This document shows, in pieces, positions 11,325-21,660 of a stretch of 64,000 nucleotides of DNA. The DNA is from Dasypus novemcinctus (lineage: Eukaryota; Chordata; Mammalia; Cingulata; Dasypodidae): the NCBI RefSeq assembly GCF_030445035.2, contig NC_080680.1:92013157-92077156 (forward strand). Reading direction: 5' to 3'. The position numbers and the translations under genes were made by a program. The notes under the pieces are model-generated. The model saw nothing but the letters and a program-made list of their open reading frames with translations, did not search any database and was not told the DNA's origin. Numbering within the stretch: the first letter of the stretch is position 1; the number at the start of each line of letters is the position of its first letter.

Positions 11325-11735
11325 ATTTATTGCTGTGTAACAAACCACTCCAAATTCTAGTAGTTTTAAACAGCAATAGTTACTTATTATCTCTCATGAT
11401 TTCTACGGATCAGGAATCCAAACAGGACACAGCAGTGACAAATTGTCACTAGCTGGGACTATGAGGCTCTACATGGAGGCCAACCCACACACATGGCCCT
11501 TCCAGGTGGCTTGAGCTCCTGACAACACAGTGGTTGGGTCCAAGGGCGAGCATCCTAAGAGAAGTGAGAGAGCTGGTAGAAGCCATATTGCCTTTCGTGA
11601 CCAGCCTCAGAGGTCATGCAGCATCATTTCCACCACCAGTTATGGAGATCTGTCCAGGTTCAAGGACGGAAGAATGTCAGTGATTCGCTACAAGAGCATG
11701 TGGGGATATACAATCTGCCATAGTCGCCGAGCAAG
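11325..11735. repeat. Ancient interspersed repeat, copy 1
   Basis: It contains TTTATTGCTGTGTAACAAAC, then CACTCCAAATTCTAGTAG, and later CAGCCTCAGAGGTCATGCAG, then CATCATTTCC. The same ordered motifs occur at 20545-20990. I recognise the repeat from other mammals but cannot assign its family name with confidence. Confidence 0.6.
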
Positions 11736-12596
11736 TTACCTGTGAGTAACTGGAGCTCAATATCACTGGGGAACTCTGGGAGACAGCTCAGAACACACAC
11801 CTCAGAGTTTTCCACTCACAGGGTGAGGGAGACAGAGACATCATCAAGCTTTGGTGGGGAGCTGCATCTAGGAGCTGGGCCTTCCTTCTCTGGCACCCTC
11901 GGCCTGCAGCATACCCCGTTACAGAGCAGGCTCTGGCTGTCAGATGCAGCCTCAGGCAGAGAGGGAGAGGCTGGCAGGTGGAAGTGGTGCTGTGTGTGCG
12001 ACCGTGTAAGGCCAGAGGGACATGGCGGGGCTCTGACAGCTTCTGCTGCATCAGACATAGCTTGCTTTTTCATTCTTTCTTTTTCTTTTTAAAAAATAAC
12101 TTGTGTTTGCTTGCTTATTTGTTTGTTTATTTCACCAAGTTCAATGGTAACTGCCAGCATGCAATTGGGGATGGAAGGCACAGGCCACATTCCTGGGGAT
12201 GGACTGGTCTCTCTCCCTGGCCAGGCTACTGCTCGTTCCCACTGGGTGGTTCTAGTGGCCTCTGTGCACAGATGTCTTTGACCTGATCTTCACTCAAGGT
12301 CAGAGCCACCCAGGTCTCAGGATGTGCTGGTCTGCCGTGAGGTTGGCACATGGCAGAGAGATGCAGGGAGTCAGTGTTCTCTGTGGTCTGACAGGCCAGG
12401 CTTAGTTGCTACCTGGGGAGTCTGGACACTCTGGGGATGCCTTGCATTTGTATCGGCTCTTTGTTGTATCAGCTATGTTCTGATTGGTTACTCTACTTTA
12501 AGTAAGTCACATATCATTGGTTATATAAGTTGTTTACATAAAGCATGTTTTGACTTTGGGGCACAACAGTATTACATATTTTTTCTTTTAAAAATG
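11736..12596. other. No gene seen
   Basis: Unique-looking DNA with a T-rich stretch near 12060-12130. Only short chance frames are present. Confidence 0.5.
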
Positions 12597-13470
12597 TGAT
12601 ACTACATTCAACACTGTTAAAATTAAGAAAATGCAAATCAAAACCACAATGAGATACCATTTCATACACACTAGGATGCCCATTATTTAAAAAATGGAAA
12701 ATAACAAGTGCTGGAGAGGATGCAGAGAAATAGGAACTCTCATACATTGTTGGTGGAAATGAAAAATGGAGCAGCTGCTGTGGAAACAGTTTGACAGTTC
12801 CTCAGAAAGGTAAACAGAGAGCTACCATGTGATCCAGCAACCCCACTTCTGTGTGCATACACCAAGAATTGAAAGTGGAGATTTGGACAGATATTTGTAC
12901 TCAAATGTTTATAGCAGCGTTGTTCACAATAGCCAAAGGTAGAAGCCGCCCAAGAGTTTCTCAACAAATGAATGGATAAACAAAATGTGGTACATCCGTG
13001 CAATGGAATATTATTCAGCCAGAAAAAGCAATGACGTTCTGATAGATGCCACAAAAACTGGGATGAACCTTAAAAACATTATGCTGGGGGATGTGGATGT
13101 GGTCCAAGCAGTTAGGTGCCCACATTCCACATGGGAGTTATGGGGTTCTGTTCCCAGTGCCTCAGACAGAAGACGAGCTGACTCAACAAGCAGACAAAAT
13201 GAGCAGACACAATGAGCAGGGAGCAGATGTGGCTCAAGCTGTTGGGCACTAGCTTCCCACATGGGATGTCTCAGTTTCAGTTCCTGGTGCTTCCTAAAGA
13301 AGATGAGCAGGCACAACAAGCAGACACAGTGAGCAGACAACAAGTGGAAACAATGAGCAGACAGACAACGGTGCCATCGGTGGGGAGGGGGGACACACAA
13401 CATGATGCTAAGTGAAAGAAGCCAAACTTAAAAAGTCACATATTGTATGATTCTTTTTCCTTTTTAAATT
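12597..13470 (+). mobile_element. L1 ORF2 3' end fragment
   Basis: It follows the L1 3' sequence in order: AAATGCAAATCAAAACCACA, ATGAGATACCATTTCA, ACTTCTGTGTGCATACACC, CAATGGAATATTATTCAGCC and AAACATTATGCT. A SINE interrupts it at 13086-13399. Frames are broken. Confidence 0.9.
13086..13399 (+). mobile_element. Dimeric DAS-type SINE inside L1
   Basis: Two tandem tRNA-like units (13086-13217 and 13218-13399), each with GATGTGG.CAAGC.GTTGGGC and CACATGGGA segments. Imperfect target duplications ACATTATGCT and ACATGATGCT flank it, and the L1 continues after the right one. Confidence 0.8.
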
Positions 13471-13496
13471 TTATTTACAAATACTCTATACCCACC

Positions 13497-13785
13497 TGTA
13501 TTAGTCAGCCAAAGGGGTGCTGATACAAAATACCAGAAATTGGTTGATTTTTATAGAGGGTGTTTATTTGGGGTAGGAGCTTACAGATACCAAGCCATAA
13601 GGCATAAGTTACTTCCCTCACCAAAGTCTGTTTTCACGTGTTGGAGCAAGATGGCTGCCGACAGCTGCAAGGGTTCAGGCTTCCTGGGTTCCTAATTATA
13701 ACTTAATCACGCCCAGGTTCAGACCAGTTTGCAAACATAATCCAATAGCTATTTTTGGAATTCATAACTGTGTCAACCTGCTACA
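13497..13785 (-). mobile_element. LTR family A, internally shortened copy
   Basis: Minus-orientation LTR whose + strand starts TGTATTAGTCAGCCAAAGGG and ends ACCTGCTACA. It holds CACGTG at 13635 and CAAGATGGCTGCC at 13647-13659. Full copies are about 630-670 bp. This one lacks the middle. Confidence 0.8.
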
Positions 13786-13786
13786 G

Positions 13787-14220
13787 GCTTTGACTGGGCC
13801 GCGTCACAGATAAAAGGCATGGCAAAGGACAGAGTTGAGGGTTTTTGATGTTGGAGTTTCGATGTTGGAGTTTGATGCTGAAGCCTTAAGGTGGAGCCCC
13901 AGGAAGGAAGCTCACAGAGGAAAGAGAAGCAAGCCCCAGGAAGAGAGGAACACTGAGCCCAGGAAGAAGCAAGCCCTGGGAAGGAAGGAACCTTGAACCC
14001 AGAGAGAAGCAAGACCCTGGAAGGGAGGAACCTGGGAAGGCTGAACCTTTGCAGCTGTTGGCAGCCATCTTGCTCCAACATGTGAAAATAGACTTTGGTG
14101 AGAGAAGTAACTTATGCCTTATGACTTGTTATTAAGCTCCTACCCCTTTATAAATACCCTTTATAAAAACCAACCAATTTCTGGTATTTTGCATCAGCAC
14201 CCCTTTGGCTGACTAATACA
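13787..14220 (+). mobile_element. LTR family A, 3' part, inverted relative to its neighbours
   Basis: It begins at the CACAGATAAAAGGCATGG region and runs to the 3' end TTTGGCTGACTAATACA. About 160 bp are complementary to 13497-13660. It lies between two minus-orientation pieces of the same LTR, which suggests an inversion or recombination rather than simple insertion. Confidence 0.75.
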
Positions 14221-14705
14221 AACCCCTAATCATAACTTTTTTTTTTTTTAAAGATTTATTTTTATTTATTTAATTCCCCTTCCCTCCCCCAGTTGTCTGT
14301 TTTCTGTGTCTTTTTGCTGCGTCTTGTTTCTTTGTCCGCTTCTGTTGTCGTCAGCGGCACGGAAAGTGTGGGCGGTGCCATTCCTCGGCAGGCTGCTCCC
14401 TCCTTCGCGCTGGGCAGCTCTCCTTATGGGTGCACTCCTTGCGCGTGGGGCTCCCCTACGTGGGGGACACCCCTGTGTGGCAGGGCACTCCTTGCGCGCA
14501 TCAGCACTGCGCATGGGCCAGCTCCACACGGGTCAAGGAGGCCTGGGGCTTGAACTGCGGGCCTCCCATGTGGTAGACGGACGCCCCAACCACTGGGCCA
14601 AAGTCCGTTTCCCCCTAATCATAACTTAATCACACCCAGGTACAGACCAGATTACGAACATAATCCAATATCTATTTTGGAATTCATAATCATATCAAAC
14701 TGTTT
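14221..14705 (-). mobile_element. LTR family A, 5' part, split by a SINE
   Basis: CCCTAATCATAACTTAATCA through AACATAATCCAATATC to CATATCAAACTGTTTCACCA matches the 5' half of the LTR in minus orientation. The SINE at 14239-14611 interrupts it. Confidence 0.7.
14239..14611 (-). mobile_element. DAS-type SINE, young copy
   Basis: Minus-orientation copy close to the family consensus, with a GC-rich body. Perfect 16-bp target duplications CCCCTAATCATAACTT lie at 14223-14238 and 14612-14627. Confidence 0.93.
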
Positions 14706-15640
14706 CACCACCCTATAATCCTTTTTATATGATATATGCAGAATAGGTAAATCCATAGAAACAGAAGGCATATTTGGTGGGCCTGGAGAGTGTTTTGGGG
14801 TAGGGAATGTTTTTCTGGGGTGATGATAAAGTTTCAAAGCTAGAGAAATGTGCTTGCACAGCACTGTAAATATACTAAATGCCACTGAATTGTACTCTTT
14901 GAAACCTTAGTTGTATGTTACGTGAATTTCACTTCAGAAAAGGATGAAAAAGCCCTCACCATTTCAAGTGTGTGCCTCAGGCTTTCCTCCTTCTTGCATC
15001 AATACAAGCCATTCCCTTTGCACCTGCCACACCTGAGCTCCACCTGGTCCACTCACTCCTCCACCCCAGCACCTGCCATGCAACCTCTTCCAGCCTCTAG
15101 GGGAGAATAAGTGCTCAATAGTTGTGCTCGCAGCTAGCCTCCTCAAGGGCAGAGCTCTAGCTGACATTTCTGTGTCCCCAGCACCCAGCACATGACCTGA
15201 CACCAAGGAGACATCATTCATTTATTCATTCATTCATCCATCCATCCTTTCATTTGTCAGTCTTGAGTGCTGCTCTGTGCCAGGCCTGTGCTAGGTGCAG
15301 GTGACCCAGGAGCAGCCCCCAGCCAAGAATGAAGAAGGTGCTGGGATGGGAGAAGCCCTGCAGAGGCCTTTGACCCAGTCTGGGAGGAGAAGGGAGGTCA
15401 GTTCCAGTAGACAAATGTGTAGCTTGTGCCCTGTCAACTTGGTTAACCTGGGAAGCACATTTCCTGGAATGCATTCTCTATGATTTCAACTTAAAGTTGT
15501 CCAAAAAAGCAATGTGTTTAAGATTTGGAAAGCAGTGGCCATTACTCTCTGAAGGTAATAGCAGTCAGACATGGAGATGGAAAGACCCAGTAGTGCCCCG
15601 TGGATTCCAATTTGGCCTTGTTTTTCTCTATTCCACGTCC
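14706..15640. other. Mixed old repeats, no gene seen
   Basis: 14706-14950 resembles an L1-type 3' UTR (AGAATAGGTAAATCCATAG, TGTACTCTTTGAAACCTTAG), continuing the L1 fragment to the left. 15205-15310 has (ATTC)n followed by CTGTGCCAGGCCTGTGCTAG, an L2/MIR-type 3' end. The rest is unassigned. Confidence 0.45.
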
Positions 15641-15975
15641 AGCTTTCACTCCTAACTGCTGACCCTTCTGTCTATCAGTGGTCTAGCCTCACCTCCCAAT
15701 GCTTGGCCATGGACCCACAGAGGCAGAAGCCACATAGAGCAATAGCTACCCATAGATGGCCCCAGGAGCACCCCTCACACCCCTCTTCAGCAGCTGGACA
15801 TGCCAGGCTGCTCAGCTTCCCTCTCGAGGCTCCTTCTCTGATCCTCCAATCCCCCCTCTGGACCGTCACCTCCCAACATCTCCCACAGGCATGTCAGGTT
15901 TAATCCCTATAATAAATCCATATCCCATAATACTCCCAGTGGGTTTGCTTCCCTGACCGAACCCTGACTGATGTA
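15640..15975 (+). mobile_element. 5' LTR remnant of the ERVL-like provirus
   Basis: The 3' part (about 15860-15975) matches 24940-25044: CATGTCAGGTTTAATCC, ATAATAAATCC with a poly(A)-signal-like AATAAA, CATAATACTCCCAGTGGG, and a CTGACTGATGTA end. The start is not clear. Confidence 0.55.
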
Positions 15976-15980
15976 GTTAT

Positions 15981-15995
15981 TGGTACTGGCAGTAG
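15981..15995 (+). other. Primer-binding-site-like string
   Basis: TGGTACTGGCAGTAG lies a few bases after the 5' LTR end. It resembles the TGGTACC-type leucine-tRNA primer site typical of ERVL elements (family knowledge). Confidence 0.45.
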
Positions 15996-16066
15996 TTTTA
16001 GAAGCAATTCAACAGAGAGCAAAAGTTTAAAAGCCACATCTCATTTCTCAACTCATTTCTCAACCC

Positions 16067-16543
16067 TTGGTTGTGGTCCAAGGGGGACAGAATCTTAAGG
16101 ATGGGAACCTGGCACTGAATTGGTTCTCTGATCTGAGGAGACCTAGAGGCATTAATGAGCCTGTTGCCAGGGCTACAGGTGACATTGGTGGTCCATGGTA
16201 TGCACTGGTGAAACAGTTACTTAAATTATCACCATCAGACCCCTGCAGTCAAGTGCCTATAGAAGACTCTGGGTCTTCAGCTAGCTACTGCCATAGAACA
16301 CTTCAGTGGAAACAGTACAAGTATTGGATTGGTCAGTTGCTTCTAGGTGCACTGGAAAACTTGGCAGGGGGAGGGAGCAGGAGAAGTGATGAGCTCAGGG
16401 TTTGGAATTCCCAGATCAAGGTCTGCATGAGGAACCAGAAAGCTTCTACGACTATCCTAAAAGAAAACCTTATCTCCCATAGTTACAGGGTCAAGATATC
16501 TGAAAACTATACTAAAGTCCAATCCTGTGGGTGGCTGAGTTAA
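16067..16543 (+). pseudogene. ERVL/MaLR gag-like relic
   Basis: An open stretch of about 158 codons follows the primer-binding-site region, in the expected gag position. Its composition and the segment DIGGPWYALVKQLLKL are reminiscent of MaLR/ERVL internal sequence. It is isolated and followed by stops. I infer gag from position and partial resemblance only. Confidence 0.45.
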
Positions 16544-16744
16544 TTACGATGCTAATTGAATTCACAAGCTTTCAAGTCTCTAATGTTAAATTTAGGACAT
16601 AAATTGAGAAGCAGTAAAACTCTAAACAGTGGAATGGGGATATATGAGCAGATTAAAGTAAAGCTGAGGATTTTGAACCCCAAATCCTGCCAATCTTTTT
16701 TTGCCTGCTTAAGGAGTCCCTCTTCCCCTTCTAAGGAGGTATGT

Positions 16745-17289
16745 TGTTTGAGTCTTTTGTGGACCAGGGGAGGTGTTTTGTTTGAGTCTTTTGCAGACCC
16801 TAGAAAATTATATTCTTAAATTGAACCTATTGTGAACCTTTGGTTAGATCAGTTAAGGACCATTTGATTAGATCACTCCAGCAGGGCAGCTCAGGGTAGG
16901 TTATAACCCTCTTACTGGAGTCCTTTATAAATGGAGGGATAAAAAGGCACAGACACAGGAAAAAAGTTGCAGAGTCAAAGAGAAGACTCCAGAAGTTGAA
17001 TCAATGAACCCAGTAGAGAGAAAAGCCATAGACAGAGCAGCCCAAAGCTGAAGCAATGAGGCCCAGAGGAAGGGGAGAGAAGAGTGTAGAAAGTGAGCCT
17101 GGAGGAGAAGGCAGAGACCAGCAGAGCTGCCACTGTGCCTTATCACGTGGCAGGAGTCCAGGATTGCCAGCAGTCAACCTTCAGGAAGAGACTTCACCTG
17201 ATGCCTTGATTCAGACATTTCTCCTAGCCTCAGAATTGTAAGCTTATAAATTAATAAATCCCATTGGCAGCCTTTAGCAAACTAAAACA
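16745..17289 (+). mobile_element. LTR family B, copy 1
   Basis: It shares with 20991-21552 the ordered motifs GGAGAAGGCAGAGACCAGCA, GCCACTGTGC, GTCCAGGATTGCCAGCAGTC, CCTGATGCCTTGATTCAG and CTCAGAATTGTAAGCTTATAA, and ends AGCAAACTAAAACA. The 5' boundary is approximate. Confidence 0.65.
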
Positions 17290-18486
17290 GGAGGTTACTC
17301 TTCCTTTTCCTGGAGAACCTGTAGTGGCTCCCGAGGTGGTGCCCTTCTAAGGGAATGATAATCTTCCTCAAGATTTAATCCCCCACCTCTCTTTTCTTTT
17401 GGATCTATAACCAGACCCAAGACACAGCAATCCCCAGGAAAGCAGGTACAAAGTGTGATTCAAAAGAATTGCAAGATGTTTCCCACTTTAAAAAAAAAAA
17501 AAGATTTATTTTCCTTATTCTCCCCATTCCCTCATTGTTTTGCACTTGCTGTGTCTGTTTGTCTTCCTTGTTTCTTTTGGAAGCACCAGGAACCAAACCC
17601 AGGACTTCTGATATGGGAGGGAGGCACCTAATCACTTGCGCCACCTCTGTTCCCTGTTTTGTTGTGTCTCTCATTATGTTTTTCTTCTTGTGCCTCTTGC
17701 TGCATCATCAGGTTGCATCAGCTTGCCATGCCTGCCCATTGTGTCAGCTCACTGTCTTGCTTGTCTTCTTTAGGAGGCACTGGGAACCTCCATTCCCTGC
17801 TTTCTTGTGTCTCTCATTATGTTCTTTCTTCTTGTGTCTATTGCTGTGTTATCTTGTTGCATCAGTTTGCCATGCCTGCCCATCGCACCAGCTCGCTGTC
17901 TTCTTTAGGAGGCACTGAGAACTGAACCAGGGACCTCCCATGTTATAGGCAGGAACTCAATCACTTGAGCCACATCTGCTTCCTTGTTTCCCACTTTTAT
18001 TAACAGGAGAGTATGGATGGGAATGAACTCTAGGGTATTGGATCATGGTAAAGAATATAATGTTGGACCTAGTTGAATTTATTGATGTAAGTGGGTACAG
18101 AGATTCTGGATTTATTGTGTTAGCTTGAACAGCTGGAAGTGGTTCAAAGTGTTTTCTTGGCTGCTTTACTGAAACCTGGACCCGAAAGCATCTACACTGA
18201 GTAAAGCTGAGATGCCAGAATTTCCTTGGTATAGAAGAAAGCATTTACAAGCTTAGAGAAATTGGAATGCTGCAGTGGATTTATTCTTTAAGACCAATTC
18301 ACCCTCCCCTTCGCTATGTCTCCTTGGGGTGCTTGAGGATACCCTCACCAAGGCTACTTTGGCAAGGAGAAACCCAGCACCTTTGAAGAGCTCTGTAATG
18401 TCCATTTTCTGCAAGACAGAAATGATGGTGCCATGGAGCATGGTTCCCTGAATCCAATAGGGACAATGGGATCCTGGGATGGCAGG
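17290..18486 (+). pseudogene. ERVL internal region, degraded, split by a SINE
   Basis: The flanks of the SINE at 17490-17984 are low-identity internal provirus sequence. A segment near 18260-18480 has a gag-like texture but many stops. No intact domain is visible. Confidence 0.4.
17490..17984 (-). mobile_element. DAS-type SINE, multi-unit form
   Basis: Minus-orientation element with repeated GGAGGCACTG..GAACC units (three tRNA-like B-box segments). Target duplications TGTTTCCCACTTT lie at 17477-17489 and 17985-17997. Confidence 0.88.
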
Positions 18487-19132
18487 TGTACTAGTCAGCC
18501 AAAAGCGGTGCTGATGCAAAATACCATACCTCTGTTGGCTTTTATAAAGGGTATTTATTTTGGGTGGAAGCTTATACTTACAAGGCCCTAAAGAGTTCAA
18601 CTCAAAGTTACTTCCTCACCAAACTCTCTTGCCATGTGTTGAAGCAAGATGGCAGGTGATGTCTGCAGGGGTTCAGTCTTTCTCTTTCCACTTAAGGCTC
18701 CGTGGATCCACCTTCTTCCTATCTCAATTGTAGACTGGCATAAGGCTCCTCTCTCTCCCCAGGGCTCATTTCTTTCCAGACTTGGCTGCTCTGGTCTCTC
18801 CACAGGGTGAGCTGTAGACTCTCAGGTTCATCTCTCTTCCCAGGGCCATGTCTATGGAGCACTCTCTCTTCCCTGTATTTGCTTCTGTGTTCTCCTTCTC
18901 CATGTATTTACTTCTGTGTGAGCATCTGTTTTATCCCCAAGGGGACTGGGACCCTACATGGAGTCACACTAATGACATGGTTGGTTCAGAGCCCTATTCT
19001 TAACATAATTTAATCAGACATCTCAGCTGAATCTAATACAATCAAAGGGTTACCGTGCCAGAGGAACAAACCAGTTTATGAACATAATCTATATTTCATT
19101 TTGGAATTCATAAATAATACCAAACTGCTACA
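18487..19132 (-). mobile_element. LTR family A, full-length solo LTR with TSD
   Basis: The 646-bp element runs from TGTACTAGTCAGCC to ACCAAACTGCTACA on the plus strand. Exact 5-bp target duplications GCAGG lie at 18482-18486 and 19133-19137. TG..CA ends and a 5-bp duplication are diagnostic of an LTR element of ERVL/MaLR type. The YY1-like motif is partly decayed (GCAAGATGGCAGG). Confidence 0.9.
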
Positions 19133-19450
19133 GCAGGTATGAAGTGGTGTTACTTAATCTCCAAAGAGAAAGTGCGGATGGGTACTGTCATGAACAGCAG
19201 AGCCAAAGCAGTAACCAGAATGGTTTGACATGCAGAGTTCTTTGGTGTTGGCTAATTAATCATGGTGCCCTTAAGACTGAAATTAGTGGAAAGCCTAATA
19301 AAATCTTGATTTGTACAAGTAGAAAAGCTCTACGTCTTGTGAATAGAAGCCTGAGTGAATTAACATAAGAAAGAATTGCAGCTCCTCCCCCAATTCTCAC
19401 ACTTCAGTAGTTCACAGACTTAGAACCCCTTGAATGAAAGGGGAGGCTGG

Positions 19451-19895
19451 GGAGGTGGACTTCACCCAGTGGTTAGGGTGTCCACCTACCACATGGGAGG
19501 TCTGCAGTTCAAACCCCGGGCCTCCTTGACCTGTGTGGAGCTGGCCCCATGCGCAGTGCTGATGCGCGCAAGGAGTGCAGTGCCACGCAGGGGTGTCACC
19601 CCCGTAGGGGTGTCCCCCACGTAGGGGTGTCCCCTGGTAGGGGAGCCCCACGCGCAAGGAATGCGCCCTGTAAGGAGAGCCACCCAGCGTGAAGGAAAGT
19701 GCAGCCTGCCCAGGAATGGTGCTGCACACATGGAGAGCTGACACAACAAGATGATGCAACAAAAACAAACACAGATTCCCTTGCTGCTGACAATAACAGA
19801 AGCAGACAAAGAAGACGCAGCAAATAGACACAGAGAACAGACAATGGGTTGGAGGGGGAGGGGAGAGAAATAAATCTTTAAAAAAAAAAAAAAAA
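19451..19895 (+). mobile_element. DAS-type SINE, long GC-rich form
   Basis: Plus-orientation full-length copy. The head reads GGAGGTGGACTTCACCCAGT and the B-box-like string is AGTTCAAACCCC. A duplicated GTAGGGGTGTCCCC unit near 19602-19640 and a poly(A) tail follow. Perfect 15-bp target duplications GAAAGGGGAGGCTGG lie at 19436-19450 and 19896-19910. Confidence 0.95.
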
Positions 19896-20085
19896 GAAAG
19901 GGGAGGCTGGATCCCCTTTAGACCTTGCTACACAGCCAAAAGTGTATACTAAAAATCTTCCTAGTTCTCCCCAAGGGGACCTGAGGCCATTTGGTAGGGT
20001 GACTGTGCTTTGGAGAAGGATTTTTAAAGGATAGTTGGAAGCTGGCTCTGACTCTGATTCCTGAAGACTCAAAACATCACTGTGA

Positions 20086-20507
20086 GGGAAACAGATGTGG
20101 CTCAATCAGTTGCGTTCCTGTCTACCATATAGGAGGTCCAGGGTTCGATGTCCAGGGCCTCCTGTTAAGGATAGGCTGGCTCACGTGGGAATACCACTCT
20201 GCATGGGAATGCCGCCTGGTGCAGGAATGCCACCCTGTGCAAGAGTGCCAGCCAACATGGAGAGCTGGTGCAGCAAGATGACACAATAAGAGACACAGGG
20301 GAGAGAAAATAAGAAGATGAAGCAAAACAGGGAGCTGAAGTGGTGCAAGAGAGTAATGACTTCTCTCCCATTCCAGAAGGTCCCAGGATCAGTTCCTGGA
20401 GCTGCCTAATGAGAATACAAGTAGACACAGAAGAACACACAGTGAATGGACACAGAGAGCAGACAATGGGTGCGGGGATTAATAAATAAATCTTTTAAAA
20501 AAACAAC
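20086..20507 (+). mobile_element. DAS-type SINE
   Basis: The head reads GGGAAACAGATGTGGCTCAA and the B box is GGGTTCGATGTCC. Perfect target duplications AACATCACTGTGA lie at 20073-20085 and 20508-20520. Confidence 0.93.
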
Positions 20508-20544
20508 AACATCACTGTGATTCATCAGTCAGAGTAGGGGATTC

Positions 20545-21660
20545 TGGAGGTATTCTAGATATCTACTACTGTGTAACAAACCACTGTGAAACTTAGTGGC
20601 TTAAAACAATCACCATTTTATTTTATCTCATTATTTTGTGGATCAGGAGGTCAGGCAGGGCTTAGCAGGAGATTCTTCTGCTCCTTATGGCATCAACTGA
20701 GATCACTTGATGGTACACAGCTGGATAGGCTGTTCTGGAGGGTCCAAGATAGCTCCTTTCTCACATATCTTGTGCTTTGGCAGGGATGGTTGGAAGACTG
20801 GGCTCAGACTGTCAAACAGAACACCTCACAGGGAAGTCTCAGAATAGTCAAGACTTCTTACATAGCAACTTAGGATTTCATGAACAAGTATACTGGCAAA
20901 CAAGGTAGAGATGCTCCACCACCTTGTACAACCTAGCCTCAGAAGTCACATAGCGTCATTTTCTGTTGTACTCTACTGGCCAAAGCAGTCTGTGATAGTT
21001 TAAGACTGTATGTATCCCAGAAAAGATCATGTCCTTGGAGCTAATCCATTCCTGTGCATGTGCACCTACTGTATGGGGAACTTTTGATTGAATTAATTCA
21101 TTTAAGGGCCTTCAATTAGATTACTTCTAAGGTGTGACCCAGGGCGGGTCTTGATAAACAAGATGAATTCAGAGAGATGGACAGACAGAAAAGACCCAGG
21201 AGCTCAGAAAGGAACCCAGAGAAGCTGAGAGAGACAGCTATGAAAGCAAGGAACTGAAATCAATGGAACCCAGGAAAGAGAGAGCCACAGTAGGAGCAGC
21301 CAGAAGCTGAAAGCAACAGACCCTGGAGGAGAAGGCAGAGACTGGCAGGCGCTGCCATTGTGCACCGGCGGCACTATAGTCCAGGATTGACAGCAGTCAC
21401 ATCTTTGGGGACAGAACTTTGCCTGACGCCTTGATTTGACCATTTTTCTCAGCCTCAGAACTATAAGCTTATAAGTTAATAAATAAATCTTCATTGTAAA
21501 AGCCAACCCATTTCTGGTATACTGTGTTGGGAGCCTTTAGCAAATTAAAACACAGTCCAAAACTCACCCAGATTCAAGGGAAGTGTAATATATACCTCAT
21601 TTCTTGATGGGAGAAATATCAAAGAATGCATGGCCATGTTTTAAAAATACCACAGAAGAT
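20545..21660. repeat. Ancient interspersed repeat, copy 2, split by LTR B
   Basis: TACTGTGTAACAAACCACTG, TTAGTGGCTTAAAACAATC and CACATAGCGTCATTTTCTG match the repeat at 11325-11735. The element resumes after the LTR at 21558 (AAACTCACCCAGATTCAAGG). The two halves join at the CAGTC duplication. Confidence 0.65.
20991..21552 (+). mobile_element. LTR family B, full-length solo LTR with TSD
   Basis: The 562-bp element runs from TGTGATAGTTTAAGAC to TAGCAAATTAAAACA with exact 5-bp target duplications CAGTC at 20986-20990 and 21553-21557. It carries a poly(A)-signal run AATAAATAAATC and MaLR-like tail GCCAACCCATTTCTGGTATA. Confidence 0.92.

Noticed and set aside
16067..16543. Functional 158-codon gene
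   Set aside because: Sits between LTR and provirus relics and is followed by stops, so it is better read as a gag-like remnant.
19451..19895. tRNA gene at the SINE head
   Set aside because: It has A/B-box-like motifs, but a long body, poly(A) tail and target duplications show it is a retroposon.
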